Assembly: GCF_900156255.1 (NCBI RefSeq)
Contig: NZ_FTMK01000003.1
Coordinates: 1-64,000 of the forward strand
DNA from: Paracoccus thiocyanatus
Lineage (GTDB): Bacteria > Pseudomonadota > Alphaproteobacteria > Rhodobacterales > Rhodobacteraceae
Length of the DNA: 64,000 nt
Reading direction: 5' to 3'
A program made the translations under genes and the position numbers. The notes under the pieces are model-generated. The model was given only the letters and a program-made list of their open reading frames with translations, ran no database searches and was not told the origin of the DNA. This document shows positions 29,773-38,130 of the stretch, piece after piece. The number at the start of each line of letters is the position of its first letter. Position 1 is the first letter of the stretch.

Positions 29773-30347
29773 ATGGCCCGACCCGACCAGAGGGCCGCCA
29801 TGCAACAAGACCCCGCGCAAGCGCAGGAAACGCCGCGCGAACATTTCCTGCTTTTCGTCGCCATCCCGCCGCCCGACATCGCGGCCCGGATCGAGGCCGC
29901 CTGGCAGCACGCAAACCGCCGCGACCGCTTTCGCCGCGCCACGCTGCACATGACCATCCTGCCGGTGATCCGCACCCCGCAGCTTGCGCCGGGCATGGTC
30001 CAGGCGCTTGGCCGGCCGCTGGAGGGGCTGGATTTCCCCGCCTTCGACCTGGTGCTGGACCAGCTGACCACCTTTGGCCCGCCGCGCCGGCGCGACCGGC
30101 CGCTGGTGCTGGCCGGCCAGCAGGAAAACCCCGCCCCCGACGCGCTGTGCCAGGCGCTGTGGCAGCGCCTGGTCCGCGCCGGCCTGGGCGTCGCCCGCCA
30201 CCGCGTCACCCCGCATGTCACCCTGGCCTATGGCAAGCCCCTGCCGCCGTGCCGCCGGTGCATTGGCGCGTGGACACGCTTACCCTGATCGACAGCCTGC
30301 AAGGGCTGGGCCGGCATGTCCCCCTGGCGCAATGGCGGCTGGGCTGA
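29773..30347 (+). pseudogene. thpR: 2'-5' RNA ligase / RNA cyclic phosphodiesterase ThpR, frameshifted
   Basis: The 2H phosphoesterase family is recognised from the two catalytic motifs HMTILPV and HVTLAYG, so both are intact. After YGKPLPP the frame goes wrong near 30249-30255 and ends early at 30288. The expected C-terminus (VPPVHWRVDTLTLIDS, then GRHVPLAQWRL) is found in another frame and ends at 30347. One missing G in the repeat CCGCCG-TGCCGCCGGTG would restore a continuous protein of about 191 residues. It is either a recent pseudogene or a one-base sequence error. The start may be ATG 29773 or 29800. Confidence 0.8.
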
Positions 30348-30351
30348 AGCC

Positions 30352-30361
30352 TTATCGACAA
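30352..30361 (+). promoter_or_regulatory. Possible BioR box before the bioR-like gene
   Basis: TTATCGACAA lies 30 bases before the regulator start and matches 8 of 10 positions of the BioR consensus TTATCTATAA. It suggests autoregulation, which is known for some BioR proteins. The match is imperfect and lies partly in the end of the preceding coding region. Confidence 0.4.
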
Positions 30362-30390
30362 TCCCCGCCGCCGCCCTTATCCATGGCGCC

Positions 30391-31056
30391 ATGAGCGCGG
30401 GATCAGAAGAAACCCTGGCGGTCCGCATCAGCCGGGTGCTGGCCGACCGGATCGTCTCGGGCCGGATCGGGCCGGGCGAGCGCCTGCGCCAGGACCATAT
30501 CGCCGAGGAATTCGGCGCCAGCCATGTCCCCGTCCGCGAAGCCTTTCGCCGGCTGGAGGCCCAGGGCCTGGCGATCAGCGAACCGCGCCGCGGCGTGCGC
30601 GTCGCCGCCTTCGACCTGCCCGAGGTGCGCGAGGTGGCGGAAATGCGCGCCGCGCTGGAAGAACTGGCGCTGCGCCATGCCGCCCCGCACCTGACCCCCG
30701 CGATCCTGAACGCCGCCGAGGCGGCGACCAAGGCCGGCGACGCCTCGCGCGACGTCCGCTCGTGGGAGGCGGCGAACCGCCGTTTCCACAAGCTGATCGT
30801 GACGCCCTGCGCCATGCCGCGCTTGCTTGCCACCATCGACGACCTGCACGCGGCCAGCGCCCGCTTTCTGTTCGCCGCCTGGCAGTCGAACTGGGAAACG
30901 CGGACCGACCACGACCACCGCGCCATCCTGGCGGCGCTGCGCCGCGGCGACGTGGATACCGCCTGCGCCACGCTGGCGCGGCATGTGCGCTGGATCGGCC
31001 GCCGGCCCGCCCCCGCCAGCACCGGCAAGTCCGATGCCTTCGCGATCGAGGGCTAG
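30391..31056 (+). CDS. bioR: GntR-family regulator, probable biotin regulator BioR
   Basis: A 221-residue GntR protein: winged helix at about residues 10-75 (RISRVLADRIVSGRIGPGER, FGASHVPVREAFRRLEAQG) and a FCD-type C-terminal domain. It is convergent with the bioBFDAGC operon, their stop codons overlapping (CTAG), and two BioR-box-like sites lie at the bioB promoter. In alphaproteobacteria, BioR, a GntR protein, replaces the DNA-binding function of BirA and is often next to bio genes. The assignment therefore rests on family and context. ATG 30391 is chosen; an upstream in-frame ATG at 30316 lies in the broken thpR gene. Confidence 0.75.
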   Translation: MSAGSEETLAVRISRVLADRIVSGRIGPGERLRQDHIAEEFGASHVPVREAFRRLEAQGLAISEPRRGVRVAAFDLPEVREVAEMRAALEELALRHAAPHLTPAILNAAEAATKAGDASRDVRSWEAANRRFHKLIVTPCAMPRLLATIDDLHAASARFLFAAWQSNWETRTDHDHRAILAALRRGDVDTACATLARHVRWIGRRPAPASTGKSDAFAIEG

Positions 31057-31931
31057 TCCTTTCGCGCCACCAGCCAGCTTGCCACATAGGTCAGCGGCAC
31101 GCCCCGCGCCCCGCCATGCCGGGCCTCGTAGCGCGCCAGGAAATCGCGCAGCGCGCCGGGCGAGCGGATCTGCCCGGCGCAACCATTGACCCCGGTGGCG
31201 CGCAGGTGCCGCAAGACCTCCAGCGCGCCGGGGAAATGCAGCACGATCCGCCATTCCCCCGCGCCGCCGACCTGCCAGCCCGGCGGCAGCAGCGCCGCCA
31301 ACTGCGCCCCGCTCAGGTATGACGGCGCCGCCGCCCGGCTGCCCAGGCCCCGCAATTCGGGAAAATGCCCCGGCGCAAAGCTTGAGATCGCAAGCCAGCC
31401 CGCCGGCGCCACCGCCGCGCACAGCCGCGCCATCACCAGCCCCGGATCGGCAACCCATTGGATCATCGAGGCCGACGCCGCCAGATCCACCGCCCCCGGC
31501 AGCGCCACCGCCGCCACGTCGCCGGGCAGGTAATCCGCCGCCACCCCGGCCAGGTCCGGCGCGGCCAGGTCATTCAGCCACAGCCGCGCCGGCCGCAGCC
31601 CCAGCAGGTGCCGGGTCAGGTGGCCCGAGCCATAGCCCGCCTCCAGCACCCGCGCCGGCCGATGCCCCGGCGCGGCCCGGCGATAGGCCGCGAACAGCCG
31701 CGCCGCGATCCGCCTTTGCGCCAGCGCCGCGCCGTCATAGCTTGCCATCCCGCGCGCGAAGGACCGCGCGACCCGCCCGGCCGTGCCGGCGGCGTCCGGC
31801 AGCGGCGGCAGGGACCGCGCCCCTTCCTCGCCATGCCCCGCACCCTGCCGGTCCCTGCGCAAATCCGCCGCATAGCCCGGAACGGCGGCGAAAGGCCCCT
31901 TGCCGTCCTTGGATGCCGCCGGCCCGGTCAC
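31053..31931 (-). CDS. bioC: Malonyl-[acyl carrier protein] O-methyltransferase BioC
   Basis: A 292-residue SAM-dependent methyltransferase with SFARGMASYDGAALAQRRIA as the usual BioC beginning and VLEAGYGSGHLTRHLL as motif I. It would methylate malonyl-ACP so that fatty acid synthase can build the pimeloyl chain. The GTG start at 31931 overlaps the bioG stop (GTGA). This leaves about 55 residues before the normal BioC N-terminus, rich in Gly/Ala/Arg; there is no good internal start before the ATG at residue GMASYD. Last gene of the biotin operon. Confidence 0.8.
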   Translation of the reverse strand: MTGPAASKDGKGPFAAVPGYAADLRRDRQGAGHGEEGARSLPPLPDAAGTAGRVARSFARGMASYDGAALAQRRIAARLFAAYRRAAPGHRPARVLEAGYGSGHLTRHLLGLRPARLWLNDLAAPDLAGVAADYLPGDVAAVALPGAVDLAASASMIQWVADPGLVMARLCAAVAPAGWLAISSFAPGHFPELRGLGSRAAAPSYLSGAQLAALLPPGWQVGGAGEWRIVLHFPGALEVLRHLRATGVNGCAGQIRSPGALRDFLARYEARHGGARGVPLTYVASWLVARKD

Positions 31932-32527
31932 GCCAGCACCTCGGCCCAGTCGCGCCATTGCGCAAAGGGATTATGCCCGCAATCCAGCATCTCGACCGGC
32001 CGCCCGCGCCAGGCCCGGCGCAGGTTCGCGGCGGCAAAGATGCGGTCGGCTGCGCCCAGCAGGATGCGGTCGAAATCCGGTGCCTGCCCGGCCCCCCAGC
32101 CCAGCACCGCCAGCAATTCGGCGCGCAGCGCCGCAAGATCGGCACCGGGCGCGACCGGGCAATCCGCCCGCCGCGCGAATTGCCGCAGCGAGGCCGGCGA
32201 CAGGTTTTCCGCCGTCGCCCGCACCCGGTCGCGCGGGATGCCCAGATCGTCGTCGCAGGGCGCCCATGACCCGCAAACCGCCACCTTGCGCCGAAACCGC
32301 CGCAGGTCCAGCCGGCAGGCCGCCGCCACGCCAAAGGACCAGGCGACCAGATCGACCGCCGCATAGCCCCGCGGCCAGTCCGGGGCGGTCATGTCGCGGT
32401 AATCCGACAGCACCAGCACATCCGCCGCCCCGGCCAGGTGCCGCAGCGGCTCAGGCCCGACCGCCCAGCCGGTCAGCACCACGATCAGTTCGGACGCGCC
32501 CTTGCGACGCAGCCATTCCGCCCTCAT
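31928..32527 (-). CDS. bioG: Pimeloyl-ACP methyl ester esterase BioG
   Basis: A 199-residue alpha/beta hydrolase of the DUF452/BioG type, which removes the methyl group from pimeloyl-ACP methyl ester after chain elongation. The nucleophile elbow is VAWSFGVAAA (Ser in WSFG) and the C-terminal His is in MLDCGHNPFAQW. It takes the place of BioH. ATG 32527 overlaps the bioA stop (ATGA), and its stop overlaps the bioC GTG. Confidence 0.85.
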   Translation of the reverse strand: MRAEWLRRKGASELIVVLTGWAVGPEPLRHLAGAADVLVLSDYRDMTAPDWPRGYAAVDLVAWSFGVAAACRLDLRRFRRKVAVCGSWAPCDDDLGIPRDRVRATAENLSPASLRQFARRADCPVAPGADLAALRAELLAVLGWGAGQAPDFDRILLGAADRIFAAANLRRAWRGRPVEMLDCGHNPFAQWRDWAEVLA

Positions 32528-33801
32528 CGCCAGCCCGCGATCTGAACCATGGCGGCGCAGATGCGCGCCACCTCCTCGGGGCCGGCGACAAAGGGCGGCA
32601 TGCAGTAAAGCAACCGCCCGAACGGCCGCAGCCACACCCCGCTGTCGCGGCAAAAGCCATGCACCCGGCCCATATCGACCGGCTCGCGCAATTCGATCAC
32701 CCCGATCGCGCCCAGCACCCGCACATCGCGCAGGCCCGGCAGCCCGCGCGCCGGGGCAAGGCCGCGGCGCAGCCCGGCCTCGATCCCCGCGACCTGCCCC
32801 TGCCAGGCACCCTCGGCCAGCAGGTCCAGGCTGGCGCAGGCCACGGCGCAGGCCAGCGGATTGCCCATGAAGGTCGGCCCATGCATCAAGACTGGCGCCG
32901 GCCCGTCCGCAATCGCCTCGGCCACCCGGCTTGATGCGATGGTGGCGGCAAAGCTCATCATGCCGCCGGTCAGCGCCTTGCCCAGGCACAAGATGTCGGG
33001 CACCACCCCGGCGCGCTGCATGGCAAACAGCGTGCCGGTGCGGCCAAATCCGGTGGCGATCTCGTCCAGGATCAGCAGCACCCCGTGCCGGTCGCACAGC
33101 GCCCGGACGCCCTCCAGCCAGCGCGGATGGTAAAACCACATGCCGCCCGCGCCCTGCACCACCGGCTCGACGATGAAACCGGCGATTTCATGGGCCTTCT
33201 CGGCAAACAGCGCCGCGACCGCGGCAAGCCCGTTCCGCGCCGGATCCTCGTCCCATTCCGCGCCAAAGGGAATGGGCGGGCGCGGCACGAAATGCTGCAC
33301 CTGCAAGGCGGCGCCGAAATGGCTGTGCATCCCGGTTTCGGGGTCGCACAGGCTCATCGCCTTCCAGGTGTCGCCGTAATAGCCGCCGCGGGCGCTGGCG
33401 AAAGCCGTGCGCCCCGCCTGCCCCAGCCCGGCCTGGGCCTGCACCGCCATCTTCAGCGCCACCTCGACCGCGACCGAGCCGCTGTCGGAATAAAAGATCC
33501 GGTCCAGACCCGCCGGCAGCATCGAAACCAGCCGCTGCGCCAGTTCGACCGCCGGGGCATGCGTCAGCCCGCCGAACATCACATGCGGCAGCCGCTCCAA
33601 CTGCGCCTGCATCGCCGCGACCAGCCGCGGGTGGCGGTGCCCATGCGCCATGGCCCACCACGAGGACATGGCGTCGATCATCCGCACCCCGTCCGCCAGT
33701 GTGAGCCACACCCCTTCGGCCGCCGCGACCTCATGCACCGGCCCCGGCGCGCGGATCGAGGCATAGGGATGCCACAGGTGCCGCCGCTCGAAATCCCGCA
33801 T
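32524..33801 (-). CDS. bioA: Adenosylmethionine-8-amino-7-oxononanoate aminotransferase
   Basis: A 425-residue class III aminotransferase that makes 7,8-diaminopelargonate using SAM as amino donor. Starts RDFERRHLWHPYASI; MIDAMSSWWAMAHGHRHP and ILDEIATGFGRTG are diagnostic, and the PLP lysine is in LGKALTGGMM. Both ends overlap neighbours by 1 and 4 bases, in the middle of the biotin operon. Confidence 0.95.
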   Translation of the reverse strand: MRDFERRHLWHPYASIRAPGPVHEVAAAEGVWLTLADGVRMIDAMSSWWAMAHGHRHPRLVAAMQAQLERLPHVMFGGLTHAPAVELAQRLVSMLPAGLDRIFYSDSGSVAVEVALKMAVQAQAGLGQAGRTAFASARGGYYGDTWKAMSLCDPETGMHSHFGAALQVQHFVPRPPIPFGAEWDEDPARNGLAAVAALFAEKAHEIAGFIVEPVVQGAGGMWFYHPRWLEGVRALCDRHGVLLILDEIATGFGRTGTLFAMQRAGVVPDILCLGKALTGGMMSFAATIASSRVAEAIADGPAPVLMHGPTFMGNPLACAVACASLDLLAEGAWQGQVAGIEAGLRRGLAPARGLPGLRDVRVLGAIGVIELREPVDMGRVHGFCRDSGVWLRPFGRLLYCMPPFVAGPEEVARICAAMVQIAGWR

Positions 33802-34418
33802 CACAGCATCTCGCGGATGGCGGCCACGTCGATGCCGGCGAAGCCCGCCTCCAGCGCCTCGGCCGTCACCCGCTCCAGCATCGGCAGCCGGCCCAGGTCG
33901 CGCACCGCGCCGAACGCGCAGATCGCGCGGCGGCTCTCCGCGGCCTCGTCGCCGATAAAGGCCACGCCTGCGACCCGACAGCCCGCCGCCCGCAGCGCCG
34001 CCAGCGACAGCAGCGCGTGGTTGATCGTGCCCAAAGCGGTGCGGCAGCACAGCACCACCGGCGCGCCCCAGCCGGCGATGACATCCAGGTAAAGCAGCCC
34101 CGGCGCCAGCGGCACCATCAGCCCGCCCGCGCCCTCGACCACCAAGGGCGCCACCGCGGGCAGGGCCAGCCGCGCCGGATCAATCACGACCCCCTCGCGC
34201 CCGGCCGCCAGATGCGGCGAGGCGGGCAGCGCCAGCCGATACGCCTCGGGCAGCACCGGCCGCCCGGACAGCCGCGCCACGACCTCGCTGTCGGTTTCCT
34301 CCTCCAGCCCGGCCTGCACCGGCTTCCAATAGCGCGCCCCCAGCGCGCGGGTCAGCCCGGCGCTGAAGACCGTCTTGCCGATCCCGGTATCGGTGCCCGC
34401 CACGATCACCGCGCCCAT
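33801..34418 (-). CDS. bioD: Dethiobiotin synthetase
   Basis: A 205-residue ATP-dependent ligase forming the ureido ring of dethiobiotin. P-loop GTDTGIGKTVFSAGL (8-22), substrate region YWKPVQAGLEEETDSE, and VVEGAGGLMVPL. It overlaps bioF by 13 bases and bioA by one. Confidence 0.94.
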   Translation of the reverse strand: MGAVIVAGTDTGIGKTVFSAGLTRALGARYWKPVQAGLEEETDSEVVARLSGRPVLPEAYRLALPASPHLAAGREGVVIDPARLALPAVAPLVVEGAGGLMVPLAPGLLYLDVIAGWGAPVVLCCRTALGTINHALLSLAALRAAGCRVAGVAFIGDEAAESRRAICAFGAVRDLGRLPMLERVTAEALEAGFAGIDVAAIREML

Positions 34419-35521
34419 GCCGCCTCCAGCGCCGCAAACAGCGCCGCGATGTCGCCCGCGCCAACGTTCCCGGTCACGGAAATCCGTAGCCGCGCCGTCC
34501 CCCTGGGCACCGTCGGCGGCCGCACCGCGCGCAGGTCGAAGCCCCGACCCTGCAAGGCCGCGGCCAGCGCCAAGGCCCGCCGATCATCGCCGACGATCAC
34601 CGCAATGACCTGGCTTTGCGCCCTGATGCCGCAACGCCGCGCCGCATCGCGCGCCTGCGCCATCCGCGCCCGCGCGCCTGCGACCAGCGCCGGCCGCTCT
34701 TCCAGCGCCCGCAAGGCCGCGCGCAGCACCGCCGCCGCCAAGGGCGAAGGCGCGGTGGCATAGACAAAGGCCCGCGCCCGGTTCACCAGCGTCTCGACCA
34801 GCACCCGGTCGGCGCAGACCAGCGCGCCCGAGCCGCCCAGCCCCTTGCCCCCGGTATGCAGCGTGACCAGCGGACAGCCCAAGCCCCGCGCCAGGCCCCT
34901 GCCCTGCGGGCCGAAGACGCCGGTCGCATGCGCCTCGTCCACCACCAGAACCGCGTCCTCGCGCGCCGCCAGCGCCGCCAGGGCCGGCAATGGCGCCAAA
35001 TCGCCCTGCATCGAATAGACGCTTTCGACCGCGATCCAGACCCGGCCGCGCCCGCCGCCCGCGCGCCATTCCCCGATCACCCGCGCCGCGTCGCCCGCGT
35101 CGTTATGGGCAAAGCCGCGGCATTCCGCCCGGCCCAGCCGCATCCCCTCATGCGCGCTGGCATGGACCAGCGCATCATGGACCATCAGGTCGCCCCGCAT
35201 CGGCAGCGCCGAAAAGATCGCCTGGTTGGCCTGGAAGCCGCCGCCCATGTAAAGGCATGCCTCGGCGCCAAAGAATGCCGCCGCCTCGGCCTCCAGCGCC
35301 TCGTGCTCGGCATGGTTGCCGCGCAGCAGCCGCGACCCGCCGGCCCCGACCGCGACGCCGCGCGCCAAGGCATCGCGCGCCGCCCGCGCCAGCAGCGCCG
35401 ACCCCGCCAGCCCCAGATAGTCGTTCGAGGCGAAATCCAGCCCCGCCGCCCCCGCCCGCCGCCGCAGCCGGCCGCGCTGCGCCAAGGCCTCCAGCGCCGC
35501 GTGATGCCGGGCAAAGCTCAT
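34406..35521 (-). CDS. bioF: 8-amino-7-oxononanoate synthase
   Basis: A 371-residue alpha-oxoamine synthase joining pimeloyl-ACP and alanine. PLP lysine in [27 protein letters not shown] and [10 protein letters not shown] also match. The ATG at 35521 overlaps the bioB stop by four bases; the longer open frame upstream of it is a shadow of bioB. Confidence 0.93.
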   Translation of the reverse strand: MSFARHHAALEALAQRGRLRRRAGAAGLDFASNDYLGLAGSALLARAARDALARGVAVGAGGSRLLRGNHAEHEALEAEAAAFFGAEACLYMGGGFQANQAIFSALPMRGDLMVHDALVHASAHEGMRLGRAECRGFAHNDAGDAARVIGEWRAGGGRGRVWIAVESVYSMQGDLAPLPALAALAAREDAVLVVDEAHATGVFGPQGRGLARGLGCPLVTLHTGGKGLGGSGALVCADRVLVETLVNRARAFVYATAPSPLAAAVLRAALRALEERPALVAGARARMAQARDAARRCGIRAQSQVIAVIVGDDRRALALAAALQGRGFDLRAVRPPTVPRGTARLRISVTGNVGAGDIAALFAALEAAWAR

Positions 35522-36453
35522 GCCGCCGCCTCGGCCCGCAGGCCCAGCCGCGCGAACAGCGCCGCGTCCTTGTCCTCGCCCGGATTGCCGGCGGTCAGCA
35601 GCAGCTCGCCGACAAAGATCGAATTGGCCCCGGCGAAAAAGCACAGCGCCTGCATCTCGTCGCTCATCGCGGACCGGCCTGCGGACAGCCGCACATGCGA
35701 CCGCGGCATCAGGATGCGCGCGGTGGCGATGGTGCGCACCATCTCGATCGGGTCCAGCGCCGGCGCATCGGCCAAGGGCGTGCCCGCCATCGGCATCAGC
35801 ATGTTGATCGGCACCGATTCCGGCGGCTCCTCCAGCCCGGCCAGGGTCTCCAGCATCGAAATCCGGTCCGCCTCGGTCTCGCCCAGCCCGACGATGCCGC
35901 CGGCGCAGACGGCGATCCCCGCCGCCCGCACCCGGTCCAGCGTGTCCAGCCGGTCGCCAAAGCTGCGCGTGCCGATGACCTGCGGATAGAACCGCTCTGA
36001 CGTGTCGATATTGTGGTTATAGTAATCCAGCCCTGCGTCCTTCAGCCGCAGCGCCTGGTCGCCGTCCAGCATGCCCAGCGTCATGCAGGTTTCCATCCCC
36101 AGCGCCTTGACGCCGCGGATCATCGCCAGCACCGCCGGCATGTCGCGTTCCTTGGGCGACCGCCAGGCCGCGCCCATGCAATAGCGGGTGGCGCCGGCGG
36201 CCTTGGCGCGCCGGGCCTCGGCCAGCACCCGCTCGACCTCCATCAGCTTCGAGGCGCCCAGTTCCGACCCGTGCCGCGCCGATTGCGAGCAATAGGCGCA
36301 ATCCTCGGGGCAGCCGCCGGTCTTGATCGACAAAAGCTTGGAACATTGCACGGCATTGGGGTCGAAATGCGCCCGATGCACGGTCTGGGCCTGAAACAGC
36401 AGGTCCATCAGCGGCTGGCGATAGATCGTGGCGGCGCGCGATTGCTGGGTCAT
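35518..36453 (-). CDS. bioB: Biotin synthase
   Basis: A 311-residue radical SAM enzyme inserting sulfur into dethiobiotin. The radical-SAM cysteines are in [16 protein letters not shown], and [13 protein letters not shown] and [14 protein letters not shown] are family signatures. The start ATG follows AGGGAGGGG. First gene of bioB-F-D-A-G-C; its promoter carries two BioR-box-like sites. Confidence 0.96.
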   Translation of the reverse strand: MTQQSRAATIYRQPLMDLLFQAQTVHRAHFDPNAVQCSKLLSIKTGGCPEDCAYCSQSARHGSELGASKLMEVERVLAEARRAKAAGATRYCMGAAWRSPKERDMPAVLAMIRGVKALGMETCMTLGMLDGDQALRLKDAGLDYYNHNIDTSERFYPQVIGTRSFGDRLDTLDRVRAAGIAVCAGGIVGLGETEADRISMLETLAGLEEPPESVPINMLMPMAGTPLADAPALDPIEMVRTIATARILMPRSHVRLSAGRSAMSDEMQALCFFAGANSIFVGELLLTAGNPGEDKDAALFARLGLRAEAAA

Positions 36454-36482
36454 CGACCCCTCCCTGAAGCTGACTTTCAGGG

Positions 36483-36492
36483 GTATCTATAA
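36483..36492 (-). promoter_or_regulatory. BioR-box-like site, promoter-proximal
   Basis: On the plus strand GTATCTATAA (minus TTATAGATAC), 9 of 10 to the BioR consensus TTATCTATAA. It overlaps the likely -10 hexamer TATAGA of bioB, so binding would block the promoter. Confidence 0.7.
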
Positions 36493-36515
36493 AACCGGGG
36501 GGCGCGCCTTGTTAA
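36486..36515 (-). promoter_or_regulatory. Predicted bioB promoter
   Basis: On the minus strand TTAACA (36515-36510), 18-base spacer, TATAGA (36491-36486). This is the only good sigma-70-type pair in the 170-bp gap and fits the operator position. Confidence 0.55.
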
Positions 36516-36525
36516 GCTGGATATA

Positions 36526-36535
36526 TTATCTATTA
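36526..36535 (-). promoter_or_regulatory. BioR-box-like site, distal
   Basis: TTATCTATTA, 9 of 10 to the consensus TTATCTATAA, 43 bases from the first site (about four helical turns), and upstream of the -35. Two phased sites may allow looping or cooperative binding. Confidence 0.65.
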
Positions 36536-36627
36536 TTTTAGATCAGATATACAGGCCATAAAATTCGCGCCTTTTCAACATCATACTCCGCGGCCCCGGC
36601 TGGCAAAAGCGGGACCGCGGGGCCGTT

Positions 36628-36882
36628 TCAGTCATCCATGCCCAGTTCAGCAAAGGTCGTCGGATGAAAGACCACCTCGACCCGGCGGCCGCTTTCGTCC
36701 TTGCCGTAAACTTCATAACAGCCGTCATCGACCGTCACGTTATGGACCACCCAGCCCTGGCTTTTCAGCCGGGTCTTCAACTCGTCGACCGGGCGCCATT
36801 TCTCCATCGAGACGTGGCAATCATAGGCGGCAGCGGGCATCGCCAGCGCGATCAGGGCGGCGGTCAGGGTTACAAGACGCAT
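36628..36882 (-). CDS. Small secreted PepSY-like protein
   Basis: An 84-residue protein with an 18-20 residue signal peptide (LVTLTAALIALAMPAAAYDC) and a mature PepSY-type fold, seen in RPVDELKTRLKSQGWVVHNVTVDDGCYEVYG (shown in part as VDELKTRLKSQGW). Such periplasmic proteins are common and of unknown role; some inhibit proteases. ATG 36882 is the signal-peptide start. It lies between the biotin operon promoter and the replication initiator. Confidence 0.75.
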   Translation of the reverse strand: MRLVTLTAALIALAMPAAAYDCHVSMEKWRPVDELKTRLKSQGWVVHNVTVDDGCYEVYGKDESGRRVEVVFHPTTFAELGMDD

Positions 36883-36973
36883 GGTTTCATCTCCTGCATT
36901 AGCGTTCTTCGCAAGCCTGTCTAACAGGGGCAAGCTTACAGCCCGCTTACAACCCAGGCGATTCGCCGCGCCC

Positions 36974-37648
36974 TCAGGGGCCCAGGATGCGCAGCTTGGC
37001 CACGCGCCCGTCGCAGCGCTGCACGGCGACGCGCAGCCGGTCCAGCAGATGGGTTTGCACATAGGTCGCGTGAAAGCGCGTCGGCGCGAACAGGGTCAGG
37101 CAGGTTTCGTCCCGTTCCGCCTCGATCAGGCCGGCGAACCAGGCGTCGAACAGCGCCGGGTCCTCGGCCGCCAGCCGGGCGCGCGCCTCGGCCCACAGCC
37201 CTTCGGCCGGCATCGGCTCGGCCCGGTGCAGGGGCACGACATTGGTCGCGGGCTCGGCCGGCCGGCCGCCCAGCCTTTCGACGAAATCGGGGCCGACATT
37301 CGGCCATTCCTCCTTTGTATCCAACAAGATACGCTCCAGGTTCAGGCCCAGGACGGACACCCTGCCCCGCGCGCCCTGGCGCTTGACCTCGATCCAGCCC
37401 AGGCCGCGCAGCTTGGCCATCTCGCGCTTGACGGTGCGTTCGTCGACGCACCACAGCCGGGCGATCTCGCGCTGGCCGATGGTCAATTCGTCGCGCTGCC
37501 AGTTATAGCGCGTGGTGATCAGCGCCATCAGCCGCAGGACCAGCCGCTGCCGGTGCTTGTCGCCGGCCAGGCCATGCGCCATCATGGCCGAAAGCAAGTC
37601 GTATTTCTTTGCCGCCGCCTCTCGGCCAACGGCACGGATCACCTGCAT
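36974..37648 (-). CDS. Replication initiator with C-terminal DnaA-domain-I-like segment
   Basis: A 224-residue protein. The first half carries a winged helix (GQREIARLWCVDERTVKREM, LGWIEVKRQGARGRVSVL). The last 75 residues (WAEARARLAAEDPALFDAWF, then LFAPTRFHATYVQTHLLDRL) align by eye with domain I of the DnaA in this same window (LWGQAREELQKIVGTDSFSTW, CPTRFLSDWVSRHY). This is the layout of the DnaA-like replicases of Rhodobacterales plasmids and chromids. ATG 37648 follows GGGAG; an upstream in-frame ATG is at 37687. It is divergent from parA across a 480-bp region that probably holds the origin. Confidence 0.78.
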   Translation of the reverse strand: MQVIRAVGREAAAKKYDLLSAMMAHGLAGDKHRQRLVLRLMALITTRYNWQRDELTIGQREIARLWCVDERTVKREMAKLRGLGWIEVKRQGARGRVSVLGLNLERILLDTKEEWPNVGPDFVERLGGRPAEPATNVVPLHRAEPMPAEGLWAEARARLAAEDPALFDAWFAGLIEAERDETCLTLFAPTRFHATYVQTHLLDRLRVAVQRCDGRVAKLRILGP

Positions 37649-38130
37649 GTCTGCTCCCGCCCCCGGAAATATCCGGCTGCCTTCCATCTGCCCGATGGGT
37701 CCGGCCGGTCAGGCAGAACCCGGATGACGGCGTCGGTCTGCTGCCGTTTGAAACGCTTTTCGCCATCTGTGTCGTATTTGCGTCCTGAAATCCGATTCTG
37801 TCAAGCGATTCCCCGCCGGTCCGGAATCCCCGTCCAAATCATCAAAGAAAAAGGGTATCAAATGGTATAGGGGGTCATCCATGCCGTCCCCTTATCGGGC
37901 GGTTTTGTCCCCCAATCCGCCCGCAACACCAGCGCACTGTCCCCCTTTTCGGGATCGGCGTTGCGCGCCGCGGCGTCCGGGAATCGCCCGCCGATTCGCC
38001 TGGTGGGGCCGGGAAAGCGCGGAATTTCCATATCCTGACCGTTGCATTAAAACGCCTTTTGCCAAAAGCGCAAATCCGGCGTAAAAGCGAAACAGAAGAA
38101 AATCTGCGTCCTAGAAAATACAGGCATCCT
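37649..38130. other. Gene-free region between initiator and parA, putative replication origin
   Basis: About 480 bases. AT-richer patches lie at about 37835-37870 and 38025-38130, unusual in this genome. GTCCCC-type hexamers recur at 37886, 37907 and 37939. The 13-bp palindrome at 38056-38068 is close to parA. No classical DnaA boxes were found. Origin function is inferred from the setting between a replicase and parA. Confidence 0.5.
38056..38068. promoter_or_regulatory. 13-bp palindrome before parA
   Basis: CTTTTG-C-CAAAAG, 63 bases before the parA start. It may be an operator for ParA or for the initiator, or a replication element. Confidence 0.4.

Noticed and set aside
36580..36627. GC-rich inverted repeat (CGGCCCCG / CGGGGCCG) as terminator of the PepSY gene
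   Set aside because: Arms are interrupted, and no U-run on the minus strand; too weak to annotate.
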